DNA of 64,000 bases. Source: DAHUYF01 sp035509275 (lineage in GTDB: Bacteria > Pseudomonadota > Alphaproteobacteria > ATCC43930 > CGMCC-115725). The stretch's first letter is position 1. Every line of letters begins with the position of its first letter. Shown piece after piece: positions 33,392 through 42,060 of this stretch. Location of the stretch: the NCBI GenBank assembly GCA_035509275.1, contig DATJLU010000020.1:9331-73330 (forward strand), in the 5' to 3' direction. Position numbers and translations under genes: made by a program. The notes under the pieces were generated by a model that was not told the DNA's origin, ran no database searches, and saw nothing but the letters and a program-made list of their open reading frames with translations.

Positions 33392-34117
33392 ATGGCCAGG
33401 ACGATTCTCGTCACCGGCGCCAGCAAAGGGATCGGGCGAGCGATCGCCGAGCGTCTCGGTCGCGACGGCTTTGCCGTCGTGGTGCATTACGGCAGCGACC
33501 GTCCCGGCGCCGAGGCGACGCTGGCGCGGCTCGAGCAGGCCGGCGGGGCGGGAAGGCTCTTGGCCTTCGACATCGCCAATCGGGCCGAGTGTCGCGAGCG
33601 GCTCGAGGCCGACATCGCCGTGAACGGCGTCTATTACGGCGTCGTGCTCAATGCCGGCATCGCCCGCGACAACGCCTTTCCGGCGCTTTCCGATGCGGAT
33701 TGGGACGACGTGCTCGCCGCCAATCTCGACGGTTTTTACAACGTGCTGCGCCCGCTGGTGATGCCGATGGTATCGGCGCGTCAACCCGGCCGTATCGTCA
33801 CGCTCTCCTCGCTTTCGGGGATGGTCGGCAATCGCGGCCAGGTAAACTACAGCGCGGCCAAGGCAGGCATCATCGGCGCCACCAAGGCGCTCGCCGTAGA
33901 GCTGGCGCGGCGGAAGATCACGGTCAACTGCGTTGCACCCGGGCTGATCGAGACGCAGATGATCGCGGAAGCGCCGCGCGAGGACATCGTCAAGATGATC
34001 CCGATGCAGCGCGTCGGCAGGCCGGACGAGGTGGCGGCCGTGGTGAGTTTCCTCTGCTCGGACGAGGCGAGCTACGTGACGCGCCAGGTGATCGCCGTCA
34101 ACGGAGGCATGCTGTGA
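33392..34117 (+). CDS. 3-ketoacyl-ACP reductase, FabG type (ApeQ-like)
   Basis: The 241-residue short-chain dehydrogenase has the nucleotide loop TGASKGIGRAIAERL at residues 8-22, LNAGIARDN at about 86-94, and the catalytic serine, tyrosine and lysine in LSSLSGMVGNRGQVNYSAAKAG (about 135-157). It should use NADPH to reduce the 3-keto group in each elongation round. The start at 33392 follows the dehydratase stop by one base, and the open frame upstream to 33269 is a shadow. The stop overlaps the last ketosynthase start. Confidence 0.93.
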   Translation: MARTILVTGASKGIGRAIAERLGRDGFAVVVHYGSDRPGAEATLARLEQAGGAGRLLAFDIANRAECRERLEADIAVNGVYYGVVLNAGIARDNAFPALSDADWDDVLAANLDGFYNVLRPLVMPMVSARQPGRIVTLSSLSGMVGNRGQVNYSAAKAGIIGATKALAVELARRKITVNCVAPGLIETQMIAEAPREDIVKMIPMQRVGRPDEVAAVVSFLCSDEASYVTRQVIAVNGGML

Positions 34118-35340
34118 GGCGCCGGGTGGTGGTCACCGGGATGGGCGGCATCACGTCGCTCGGCGACAACTGGCCGAGCATTCGCGCGCGCATGGCCGCC
34201 GGCGAGACCGGCGTCCGGCAGATGCCGGAATGGGAGCGCTTCCACAGCCTCAACACGCGGCTCGGGGCGCCGGTCGACGGCTTCAGCGTCGACGACCGCT
34301 ACGAGCGCAAGAAGCTGCGGACCATGGGCCCGGTCGCGCAGATGGCGGTCTATGCCTCGGAGCTGGCGCTGCGCGATGCCGGTCTCTCCGGCGATCCCCG
34401 CCTCGCCGGCGGGCGCGTCGGCGTCGCCTATGGCTCGTCCTTCGGCAGCCATCAATCCGTCATCGGTTTCGCCGAGCTCATGAGTGCCGGCGCGTCGACC
34501 AAATTGACCGGCACCAGCTATGTGCAGATGATGAGCCATACGGCAGCGGTCAATATCGGCCTCTTCTTCGGACTTACCGGCCGGGTGGTGCCGACCTCGA
34601 GCGCCTGCACCTCCGGCAGCCAGGGCATCGGCTATGCCGCGGAGATGATCCGCTTCGGGCTGCAGGATGTCATGATCGCCGGCGGCGCCGACGAGCTTTC
34701 GGTCTCGGACGCCGCCGTATTCGACACGCTCTACGCCACCAGCAACCGCAACGACGCGCCGCAATCGACGCCGCGGCCATTCGACCGCGAGCGCGACGGG
34801 CTGGTCATCGGCGAGGGCGCCGCGACGCTGGTGCTCGAGGACCTCGAACATGCGACGGCGCGCGGCGCCCCAATTCACGCCGAACTCGTCGGCTACGGCA
34901 CCAACTCGGACGGCCAGCACATCACGCAGCCCACCGTTGCGACCATGGAGCAGGCGTTGCGCCTGGCGCTTGCCGATGCCGGGCTGACCGCCGACGCGAT
35001 CGGTTTCGTCAACGGGCACGGCACGGCGACGGAATGGGGCGATGTGGCGGAAAGCAAGGCGACGGCGGCGGTCCTCGGCGCCGGTATGCCGATCCACTCG
35101 CTCAAGAGCTATTTCGGCCATTCGCTGGGCGCATGCGGCAGTATCGAGGCCTGGCTCGGCATCGAGATGATGAAGGAGCGCTGGTTCGTGCCGACCGCCA
35201 ATCTCGCCGCCGTCGACGAGCGTTGCGCACCGCTCGATTACGTCATGGGCGAGCCGCGGCGGCTCGATATCGGCTACCTCATGTCGAACAATTTCGCCTT
35301 TGGCGGCATCAACACGTCGCTGATCTTCCGGCAATGGTAG
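34114..35340 (+). CDS. Beta-ketoacyl-ACP synthase II type (ApeR-like)
   Basis: The 408-residue FabF-like enzyme starts at a GTG overlapping the reductase stop and begins RRRVVVTGMGGITSLG, which is typical. Cys165 lies in TSSACTSGSQGIGYA, one histidine in FVNGHGTATEWGD (about residue 300), and the second in LKSYFGHSLGACGS (about 335). All catalytic residues are present. In aryl-polyene systems the two ketosynthases and the chain-length factor divide initiation and elongation. Which does what here cannot be read from sequence. It ends the core block, 54 bases before the methyltransferase. Confidence 0.92.
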   Translation: MRRRVVVTGMGGITSLGDNWPSIRARMAAGETGVRQMPEWERFHSLNTRLGAPVDGFSVDDRYERKKLRTMGPVAQMAVYASELALRDAGLSGDPRLAGGRVGVAYGSSFGSHQSVIGFAELMSAGASTKLTGTSYVQMMSHTAAVNIGLFFGLTGRVVPTSSACTSGSQGIGYAAEMIRFGLQDVMIAGGADELSVSDAAVFDTLYATSNRNDAPQSTPRPFDRERDGLVIGEGAATLVLEDLEHATARGAPIHAELVGYGTNSDGQHITQPTVATMEQALRLALADAGLTADAIGFVNGHGTATEWGDVAESKATAAVLGAGMPIHSLKSYFGHSLGACGSIEAWLGIEMMKERWFVPTANLAAVDERCAPLDYVMGEPRRLDIGYLMSNNFAFGGINTSLIFRQW

Positions 35341-35394
35341 CGCCGGCGGAGCGGCGCAGCGTCCGGCGCCCGGGATCGCGAGGAGGGACGGTCT

Positions 35395-36165
35395 GTGACC
35401 AATGATGGCGTCCTAGGCCGGACTTTCGGCGGTCGGCCAAGGCCGCGCCGAGAGCATCGCCGGCGCGCGCTTTATGTCGAGGAAAGCCGCATTGGCACGT
35501 GGTTTCTCGGCACCGAGACCTGGGCGATCCATGTCCTCGAGCGGGCGATCAACGATCTGGTGCGGCTGATGGGCGACCGGCGTCCCGCCAATCCCGCCAT
35601 CGTCGATGTCGGATGCGGCTGGGGCCGTTCCTTTGCTTTGCTCGACCGGTATTTCCACCCGCGGCGGCTCATCGGCATCGATATCGATCGCGAGATGCTC
35701 GCGGCGTCGGCCGCCGCCACCGCGCGGCAAGGGCTCGCGGTCGAGTTCGTCAATGCGACCAGCGCGAGCCTGCCGCTCGCCAGCGCCTCTGTCGATATCG
35801 TCTTCTGCCATCAGACCTTCCACCATATCGTCGATCAGGAGCGCGCCATCGCCGAGTTTCACCGCATCCTGCGGCCGGCGGGCTTGCTGCTCTTCGCGGA
35901 ATCGACGCGGGCTTATATCGAATCCTGGATCATCCGATTGCTGTTCCGACATCCGATGGAGGTCCAGAAAACGGCGCACCAATATCTCGCCTTGATCCGT
36001 GGCACCGGCTTCACCGTCGATCCGGAGGCGATCTCGCTTCCTTATCTGTGGTGGAGCCGCGCCGATCTTGGCCTCAAGGAAAGGCTGCTCGGCCTCGCGC
36101 CGCCGGCCTTGCGCGAGGAAACCTTGATCAATCTCGTTGCTGTCCGCCAATCCCAAAGCGGCTAG
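35395..36165 (+). CDS. SAM-dependent class I methyltransferase at the cluster end (ApeB-like)
   Basis: The 256-residue protein starts at a GTG eight bases after AGGAGGG. Motif I is IVDVGCGWGRSFALLDRYF (about residue 67), and ESRIGTWFLGTETWAIHVLERAIN precedes it. FHHIVDQERAIAEFHRILRPAGLLLFAEST gives motifs II and III. Class I methyltransferases in these clusters methylate the aromatic head group. Here it lies last rather than near the front of the cluster. It has its own strong ribosome-binding site and is 54 bases from the ketosynthase. It converges with meaB 15 bases away, and no terminator hairpin is seen. Confidence 0.85.
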   Translation: MTNDGVLGRTFGGRPRPRREHRRRALYVEESRIGTWFLGTETWAIHVLERAINDLVRLMGDRRPANPAIVDVGCGWGRSFALLDRYFHPRRLIGIDIDREMLAASAAATARQGLAVEFVNATSASLPLASASVDIVFCHQTFHHIVDQERAIAEFHRILRPAGLLLFAESTRAYIESWIIRLLFRHPMEVQKTAHQYLALIRGTGFTVDPEAISLPYLWWSRADLGLKERLLGLAPPALREETLINLVAVRQSQSG

Positions 36166-36180
36166 CTAGCGCGCGGCGAC

Positions 36181-37173
36181 CTACGCGCGACGCGCGCGGA
36201 ACGCCTTGAGCGCCGCCTGGGCGGCTGCGGTAGGGGTGATGTCGCCCGCGGCCACTTGCGCCTCGAGCCGCGAGAGCTTTGCCGCGACCTTGGCATCGGC
36301 GCGGAAGAGCTCCATCAACCCCTCGCCGATTTCGCTCCAGAGATGGGCGTGCGCCTGCTCGGCACGGCGCCGGGCGATCGCGCCGCTCGCTCGCAGCGCG
36401 GCGAGGCGGCGCTCGACCGTCTGCCACAACCCCGCGATGCCCTCGCCGGCGAGCGCCGAGACCGCGACCACCTCGGGCGCTTCGCCGACGGCCGGGTGCA
36501 GCAGCCGCACGGCATGGCGGTAATCGGCGACGGCGCGCAACGCTGCCGGCTTCAGATCGCCATCGGCTTTGTTGACGACGAGAAGATCGGCGAGCTCGAC
36601 GATGCCCTTCTTGATGCCTTGCAGATCATCGCCGCCCCCGGGCGCCAGCAGCAGCAGGAAGAGATCGACCATATCGGCGACCGCCGTCTCCGACTGGCCG
36701 ACGCCGACGGTCTCGACCAGGACGACGTCGAACCCCGCCGCCTCGGCGACCAGGATCGCCTCGCGTGTGCGCCGGGCGACGCCGCCCAAGGTCTTGCCGG
36801 CCGGCGACGGGCGGATGAAGGCCGCCTCCTGCCGCGCAAGCTCCGCCATGCGCGTCTTGTCGCCAAGGATCGAGCCGCCGCCGCGCTTCGAGGAGGGATC
36901 GACGGCAAGCACGGCAACGCGATGCCCGGCCGCGATCAGGGCAAGGCCGAAGGCCTCGATGAAGGTGGATTTGCCGACACCGGGCGCGCCGGAGATGCCG
37001 AGTCGCGCCGAATTGCCGGTGGCGGGGAGAACCGCCGCCAGTAGCCGCTCAGCCGCTTCGCGGTGGTCGGCGCGGGTTGATTCGACCAGCGTGATCGCCC
37101 GCGCCAAAGCGCGGCGGTCGCCGGCGCGCAGCGCCGCGGCGAGCTTCTTCACGTCGACGGGAACGGCCCCCAT
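36181..37173 (-). CDS. meaB: MeaB/ArgK-type P-loop GTPase for methylmalonyl-CoA mutase
   Basis: The 330-residue G3E-family GTPase has the P-loop GAPGVGKSTFIEAFG at residues 41-55. DPSSKRGGGSILGDKTRM is the family-specific block (about residue 82), followed by ETVGVGQSE and the base-recognition NKAD (about residue 197). MeaB protects and reloads the cobalamin cofactor of methylmalonyl-CoA mutase. That mutase gene lies about 5 kb away on the same strand. The C-terminal dimerisation part is helical and Arg/Ala-rich. The first codons (MGAVPVDVKKLAAALRAGDRRALARAITLVES) are the normal family start. Confidence 0.93.
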   Translation of the reverse strand: MGAVPVDVKKLAAALRAGDRRALARAITLVESTRADHREAAERLLAAVLPATGNSARLGISGAPGVGKSTFIEAFGLALIAAGHRVAVLAVDPSSKRGGGSILGDKTRMAELARQEAAFIRPSPAGKTLGGVARRTREAILVAEAAGFDVVLVETVGVGQSETAVADMVDLFLLLLAPGGGDDLQGIKKGIVELADLLVVNKADGDLKPAALRAVADYRHAVRLLHPAVGEAPEVVAVSALAGEGIAGLWQTVERRLAALRASGAIARRRAEQAHAHLWSEIGEGLMELFRADAKVAAKLSRLEAQVAAGDITPTAAAQAALKAFRARRA

Positions 37174-37522
37174 GCGGCGTCAATAGCATGGAACGGGCGG
37201 AGGGCGGTATCCCACGATTTGCACATCTCGCGCCCGCCGATATCTCAACCATTGCCTTGCCCGCGAAAGCGCGTGTGAAGGAATCGCGCAAAGGTGCCTT
37301 CGCTGACATCGTGCGGCTCAGAAATGGACCCCCGCTTTCGCGACGCTTTCGCGGGGGCGACGAATTCTAAAGCAAAATCAAATTATTCCGTCATTCCCGC
37401 GAAAGCGGGAATCCATACGATCTCAAAGCGCCACCCAGCTGCGGCGCCGCGGCGCTGGTTTCCCGCTTTCGCGGGAAAGGCGGTGGGTGATTGGGATCTC
37501 AGTGCTTTTCACGATGTCAGCC
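37174..37522. other. Repeat-bearing intergenic region, 349 bases
   Basis: The space lies between the meaB start and the end of the patatin gene. It holds no supported gene. Frames of 60-90 codons here have neither a ribosome-binding site nor a recognisable product. It is the least GC-biased stretch of the neighbourhood around 37365-37395. It carries five copies of a ten-base core in both orientations, described in the next entry. Confidence 0.6.
37262..37478. repeat. Cluster of CGCGAAAGCG palindromic elements
   Basis: The ten-base core CGCGAAAGCG or its complement CGCTTTCGCG occurs five times, at 37262, 37333, 37344, 37398 and 37464. Two copies form perfect hairpins. One is ATTCCCGC-GAAA-GCGGGAAT at 37393-37412. 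The other is TTTCCCGC-TTTC-GCGGGAAA at 37459-37478. A looser hairpin with CCCCCGC and GCGGGGG arms spans 37329-37357. The arrangement resembles REP-like intergenic elements of alphaproteobacteria. Copies elsewhere in the genome cannot be checked here. Confidence 0.7.
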
Positions 37523-38584
37523 CTACAGAAACACCTTGCGGACATCGATGCTCGAATAGTGGTTGAGCGCGGCGAAATTCTGCTCGAGCCAGCGGCCCGC
37601 CGTGCGCCGGCCGAGCTCCTTCAGATAGAGCAGGAAATCGAGGTCGGTGTTCATCTTGCTGGCGACGCCGAGCGCCTCCATCGCCGCTTCGGCTTCGATC
37701 ATGTGGATCAGCATGTGCTTCAACCGCGCCACCTCGGGATGCTTGCCGTCGGCGGCGATCAGCCGCGCGACAAAGGCCATGGCGCGCATCTCGCTCATGA
37801 GCGAGGCGTTGAAGGTGATCTCGTTGAGGCGGTTGGTGATCTCGGCCGCGGTATGCGGCACGCCGTCGCGCGTCAGCGGATTGATCTGAACGAGCACGAT
37901 GTCGCGCGACGCGGAATGATAGATCAGCGGCCACAGCGACGGGTTGCCCATATAGCCGCCGTCCCAATAGGCCTCGCCTTCGATCACGACCGCCTGGAAC
38001 ATCTGCGGCAGGCAGGCCGAAGCGAGCAGCGCGTCGAGGCTCAGCTCATGCCGGTCGAAGATGCGCGCCTTGCCCGTGCGCACATTGGTGGCGGCGATGA
38101 AGAGCTGGATGGCATCCTCGCCGGTGAGCGACGTCCAGTCGAGCATCGAGGCCAGCAGATCGCGCAACGGCGACAGGTTCAGCGGGTTGAGCTGATAGGG
38201 CGACACCAGCTGGGTCAGCTGATTGACCCAGATCGCGCTCGGCGATTCGTCGATGTTCCAGCTGCCGACGGCGCGCTCGAGCCAGCCGCGATGGATCGGG
38301 CTGATGAGGCCGATCTCGCTGATGCGGTGCCAGAAGCGGTCGAGCTCGGCGCGCGCGCCGGCGGCGCCGCCTTTCAAATGCCCCTGCGCCAGCACCGCGG
38401 CATTGATCGCGCCGGCGCTGGTGCCGCTGATCGCCTCGATGCCGATCTTGTCGTCTTCGAGGAGGCGATCGAGCACGCCCCAGGTAAAGGCGCCATGCGC
38501 GCCGCCGCCTTGCAGCGCGAGGTTGATGACGCGGCGGCCGGTCTGCGCCGTCTCCTCGTGCCGGTTATGGGCGGGTGCCGTCAT
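37523..38584 (-). CDS. Patatin-like phospholipase
   Basis: The 353-residue lipid acyl hydrolase has the oxyanion loop LALQGGGAHGAFTWGVLD at residues 22-39. The nucleophile Ser56 is in GTSAG and the catalytic aspartate is in YWDGGYMGN near residue 205, which completes the Ser-Asp dyad. No signal peptide is present, so it probably acts in the cytoplasm or on the inner face of the membrane. The C-terminal third (LKHMLIHMIEAEAAMEALGVASKMNTDLDFLLYLKELGRRTAGRWLEQNF) is typical of a common proteobacterial patatin group often found near lipid genes. The physiological lipid is not known. Confidence 0.9.
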   Translation of the reverse strand: MTAPAHNRHEETAQTGRRVINLALQGGGAHGAFTWGVLDRLLEDDKIGIEAISGTSAGAINAAVLAQGHLKGGAAGARAELDRFWHRISEIGLISPIHRGWLERAVGSWNIDESPSAIWVNQLTQLVSPYQLNPLNLSPLRDLLASMLDWTSLTGEDAIQLFIAATNVRTGKARIFDRHELSLDALLASACLPQMFQAVVIEGEAYWDGGYMGNPSLWPLIYHSASRDIVLVQINPLTRDGVPHTAAEITNRLNEITFNASLMSEMRAMAFVARLIAADGKHPEVARLKHMLIHMIEAEAAMEALGVASKMNTDLDFLLYLKELGRRTAGRWLEQNFAALNHYSSIDVRKVFL

Positions 38585-38673
38585 GACAATGCCTGTCTGG
38601 CTGATGCTATCTCGCCGAGACTACCCCCGCCCGATGTGGAGCGTCCATCCGCCCAACCGCCGGCGCGGCCGCC

Positions 38674-40521
38674 CTACTCCGCCACCACCTCGGCCAGCGC
38701 ATCGCGCTCATCCGCCTCTTGTTGCTGGCGCGCCCACATGGCGGCATAGACTCCGCCCTCGGCCAGCAGTGCCGCATGATCGCCGCGCTCGACGATGCGG
38801 CCCTGGTCGAGCACCAGGATCTCGTCGGCATTGACCACGGTCGACAGGCGATGGGCGATGACGAGGGTGGTCCGCCCGGCCGAGACCTCGTCCAGGTTGG
38901 CCTGGATCTCGTGCTCGGTCTTGGTATCGAGCGCCGAGGTCGCTTCATCGAAGATGAGGATGCGCGGCGATTTGAGGATGACGCGGGCGATGGCGACGCG
39001 CTGCTTCTCGCCGCCGGAGAGCTTCAAGCCGCGCTCGCCGACCTGGCTCTGATAGCCGTCGGGCAGCGAGGCGATGAAATCGTGGATGCGCGCATGCCGC
39101 GCCGCCTCTTCGATGTCGGCGTCGCCGGCGCCCGGCCGGCCATAGGCGATGTTGTAGCGCACGCTGTCGTTGAACAGCACCGTGTCCTGCGGCACGACGC
39201 CGATCGCGCGGCGGAGGCTGTCCTGCGTGACCTCGCGCAGATCCTGCCCGTCGATGCGGATGGCGCCCGCGTTGACGTCGTAGAAGCGGAAGAGCAGGCG
39301 CGCGATGGTCGATTTGCCGGCGCCGCTCGGGCCGACAATGGCGACCGTCCCGCCCGGCGGCACGCGGAAGGAAACCTCTTCGAGGATCGGCCGGCGCGGG
39401 TCGTAATGGAACGAGACGCGATCGAAGACGACCTCGCCCTGCGGCACCGCCAGCGCCGGCGCGCCCGGCCGGTCCTCGATCTCGGCCTTCACCGACAGCA
39501 GGCGGAACATCGATTCGAGATCGGTCAGCGACTGCTTGATGTTGCGATAGACCATGCCGAGCACGTTGAGCGGCGAATAGAGCTGCACGAGGTAGGAGTT
39601 GACGAGCACGAAATCGCCGACCGTCATGCGCCCCGCCGCAACGCCGAAGCCGGCGAGCAGCATCACGGTCACGAGGCCGCTGGCGATGATGATGCCTTGC
39701 CCGATATTGAGCGCCGAGAGCGTCGTCTGACTGCGCACCGCGGCGTGCTCATAGGCGCGCAGCGCCTGGTCGAAGCGGCGAGCCTCGTGCTCTTCATTGG
39801 CGAAATACTTCACCGTTTCGAAATTCAGCAGGCTGTCGATCGCTCGGGTGTTCGCCTCGCTGTCGCGCTCGTTCATCTCGCGGCGGAACTTGATGCGCCA
39901 ATCGGTGACGGAAAAGGTGAAGACGATATAGGCGATGATCGTCGCCAGCGTGGCGAGCGCGAAGCTGGCGCGGTAGAAGCCCCACAGGATGGCGCAGACC
40001 AGCAGGATCTCGAACAGGGTCGGCACCACGCTGAACAGCATGTAGGAGAGCAGGAACTCGGTGCCGCGGATGCCGCGCTCGATGGCGCGCGAGAGACCGC
40101 CGGTCTGACGCTCGAGATGGAAGCGCAGCGACAGCGCGTGGAGATGCCGGAAGGTCGCCAGCGCCAGGCGCCGCACCGCGCGCTGCCCGACCTTGGCAAA
40201 GACGGCGTCGCGCAGCTCGGCGAAGATCTGCGCGCCGACGCGGGCGATGCCATAGCCGATGACGAGCGCCACCGGCACCGCGATGATGGCCGCGTGTCGT
40301 GGCGACAACGCGTCGACCGCGCCCTTGTAGAGCAGCGGCACATAGACATTGATGACCTTGGCGCCGATGAGGAAGACGAGCGACAGCAGGACGCGCCCGC
40401 GCAACCCCCAATCCCGCGGCCACAGATAGGGCGCGAGGCGGCGCACCGCCTTCAGCTCCTGGCGCAGCCCGACCTCGCTGCCCTTGCCGAGCTTCGGCGC
40501 GGCAACGCGCTCGCCTCTCAT
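38674..40521 (-). CDS. Atm1-type ABC exporter (fused permease and ATPase)
   Basis: The 615-residue half-transporter probably dimerises. Residues about 40-330 contain six helices. The motif NERDSEANTRAIDSLLNFETVKYFANEEHE (about residue 205) is diagnostic for the Atm1/HMT group, which exports glutathione-linked sulphur or metal species. The ATPase half has Walker A GPSGAGKST, the signature LSGGEKQRVAIAR, and Walker B ILIFDEATSALD. Its start overlaps the MFS gene stop by four bases, so the two transporters are cotranscribed. The C terminus is acidic. A role in metal or redox homeostasis is suggested by family only. Confidence 0.92.
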   Translation of the reverse strand: MRGERVAAPKLGKGSEVGLRQELKAVRRLAPYLWPRDWGLRGRVLLSLVFLIGAKVINVYVPLLYKGAVDALSPRHAAIIAVPVALVIGYGIARVGAQIFAELRDAVFAKVGQRAVRRLALATFRHLHALSLRFHLERQTGGLSRAIERGIRGTEFLLSYMLFSVVPTLFEILLVCAILWGFYRASFALATLATIIAYIVFTFSVTDWRIKFRREMNERDSEANTRAIDSLLNFETVKYFANEEHEARRFDQALRAYEHAAVRSQTTLSALNIGQGIIIASGLVTVMLLAGFGVAAGRMTVGDFVLVNSYLVQLYSPLNVLGMVYRNIKQSLTDLESMFRLLSVKAEIEDRPGAPALAVPQGEVVFDRVSFHYDPRRPILEEVSFRVPPGGTVAIVGPSGAGKSTIARLLFRFYDVNAGAIRIDGQDLREVTQDSLRRAIGVVPQDTVLFNDSVRYNIAYGRPGAGDADIEEAARHARIHDFIASLPDGYQSQVGERGLKLSGGEKQRVAIARVILKSPRILIFDEATSALDTKTEHEIQANLDEVSAGRTTLVIAHRLSTVVNADEILVLDQGRIVERGDHAALLAEGGVYAAMWARQQQEADERDALAEVVAE

Positions 40522-41717
40522 GACAGCCGCGAGACGCCGGGCGCGGCCGCGAGCCGGGCGAAGGGCAAACGGGAGGCGAGCGCCACCACCAGCGCCATCA
40601 CCGCGGCGCCGGTGTAATAGGGCGCGTCGCGGCCGAAGCCCTGGAACAACGGGCCGGCCACCGCCGGGCCGAGAATGCGCGACAGGCTGCTGGCGGATTG
40701 AGAGACGCCGAGGATACCGCCGCGCTCATCGATGCCGGCCTGCTGCGAGACCAGGCTGTTGATGGACGGGCTGAGCAGCCCCATGCCAAGGGCGAGGAAA
40801 GTATCGACGACGAGGAGCCGCCAGAGGTGCAGCGCGAAAGGCAGCCCCAACAGGCCGAGCGCAATGAGCCCGGCGCCGCCGAGAATGAGCCGCGCCTCGC
40901 CGAAGCGCCGCGACAGCCGGCCGATCAAGCCGCCCTGCACCGCCACCAGCACGAGGCCGACATAAAGGAAATTGTAGCCGACGGCGCGCGGGCCCCAGTC
41001 GAGCGCGTGGTTCGCCCACAGCGCGAAGGTCGTCTCCATGCCGGCAAAGGCGGTGACGGTGATGAAGAGCAGCAGGATGAGACGGCCGAGCAGCGGACGC
41101 GTCAGCACATCGCGCGCCACCTGCCAGCGGCTCGGCCGCGCCGCGGCATTGCGCGCGCTTTGCGGCAGGCTCTCTTTGAGCCGGATCAGCGCGATGACGA
41201 GAGCGAGCGTCGAAAGGCCCGCGGCGAGGAAAGCGGGACGCGCCAGCGCCGCCGCCGAGGGGTTGCTGCCGGCGACGAGCCCGCCCAGCGCCGGGCCGAT
41301 GGTGAAGCCGAGGCCGAAGGCGGCGCCGATCATGCCCATACCCTTGGCGCGCGTCTCCGGCGTGGTGACGTCGCTGATATAAGCTTGCGCCGCGGCGATG
41401 TTGCCGGCGCCGGCGCCGGCCAGCAGCCGCGCCGCGAACAGCATCCAGAGCGTATCGGCAAAGCCGAGCCAGAGATAGGAAGCGATCGAGGCGCAAAGGC
41501 TCAGCAACAGCACCGGACGCCGGCCGAGCCGGTCGCTCAGCCGGCCGAGCAGCGGCGAGCAGAAGAACTGCGCCAGCGAGTAGCACGCCATCATCCAAGT
41601 GATCTCGGCTGCGCTCGCGCCGAAGTGGATGCCATAAAACGGCAACAGCGGAATGACGACGCCAAAGCCGACAAGGTCGATGAAGACGATCAGAAAAAGG
41701 ATACCCATCGCGCCCAA
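40518..41717 (-). CDS. MFS drug:proton antiporter, TetA-like
   Basis: The 399-residue protein has 12 predicted helices. The loop 2-3 motif is SPLLGRLSDRLGRRPVLLLSL (about residues 56-76), and a second basic motif follows (GRLSRRFGEARLILGG, about 260-275). The helix-5 antiporter-like signature GAAFGLGFTIGPALGG is clear, which places it with the 12-helix drug antiporters related to TetA. No tetR-type regulator is adjacent, and real tetracycline transport cannot be claimed. The start is ATG 41717, with ATG 41708 as an in-frame alternative. The gene is divergent from the small secreted-peptide gene. Confidence 0.88.
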   Translation of the reverse strand: MGAMGILFLIVFIDLVGFGVVIPLLPFYGIHFGASAAEITWMMACYSLAQFFCSPLLGRLSDRLGRRPVLLLSLCASIASYLWLGFADTLWMLFAARLLAGAGAGNIAAAQAYISDVTTPETRAKGMGMIGAAFGLGFTIGPALGGLVAGSNPSAAALARPAFLAAGLSTLALVIALIRLKESLPQSARNAAARPSRWQVARDVLTRPLLGRLILLLFITVTAFAGMETTFALWANHALDWGPRAVGYNFLYVGLVLVAVQGGLIGRLSRRFGEARLILGGAGLIALGLLGLPFALHLWRLLVVDTFLALGMGLLSPSINSLVSQQAGIDERGGILGVSQSASSLSRILGPAVAGPLFQGFGRDAPYYTGAAVMALVVALASRLPFARLAAAPGVSRLS

Positions 41718-41838
41718 TAGATAGCGAGCTTCGATGCGCGCGAACAGAGGGGCGGCACGATCGACCGCAACGCCTGTTGACGCCCAAGCCGGTGGGGATC
41801 AGGATAATCAGAGTGAACGTGGCCCAGGGGAGAGATCG

Positions 41839-41982
41839 ATGCGCCTCTTGATCCTGACGATTCTGCTGTTCGGCTTGGCGATGCCCGCTTTCGCCGAATG
41901 CGGCGCCGACCATCAGGCTTCGAGTTCCGACAGCACCACGGCGACAAGCACCCCGCCTTCCACGACGAATTCGGGCGGCTGA
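41839..41982 (+). CDS. Small secreted Ser/Thr-rich peptide (47 residues)
   Basis: The ATG at 41839 follows AGGGGAGAG at a proper distance. The product has a clean signal peptide (MRLLILTILLFGLAMPAFA) with the cleavage motif AFA-E. The mature peptide is only about 28 residues: ECGADHQ, followed by a Ser/Thr/Pro tail. A strong intrinsic terminator begins 24 bases after the stop, which supports real expression. It has one cysteine and no known domain. It may be a small periplasmic or secreted protein of unknown role. It sits alone between two minus-strand genes. Confidence 0.68.
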   Translation: MRLLILTILLFGLAMPAFAECGADHQASSSDSTTATSTPPSTTNSGG

Positions 41983-42005
41983 AAGCCGGCGACGCTTAGA
42001 AGCGA

Positions 42006-42033
42006 AGAGCCGCCCGCGGGGGCGGCTCTTTTT
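42006..42033 (+). terminator. Rho-independent terminator
   Basis: AGAGCCGCC and GGCGGCTCT form a perfect nine-base-pair stem around a six-base loop. The stem is followed directly by a T run interrupted by one G (TTTTTGTTT). It follows the small secreted-peptide gene on the plus strand. It is the clearest intrinsic terminator in the window. Confidence 0.88.
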
Positions 42034-42060
42034 GTTTGGGCGTCGGCTGCAAGATGGTGG

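Noticed and set aside
37294..37566. 90-codon plus-strand frame over the CGCGAAAGCG repeats
   Set aside because: It runs through palindromic repeats and into the patatin gene, and has no start signal.
40518..41717. Calling the MFS gene a tetracycline-resistance determinant
   Set aside because: The fold is TetA-like but no TetR regulator is adjacent. Substrate cannot be inferred from motifs shared by many drug antiporters.
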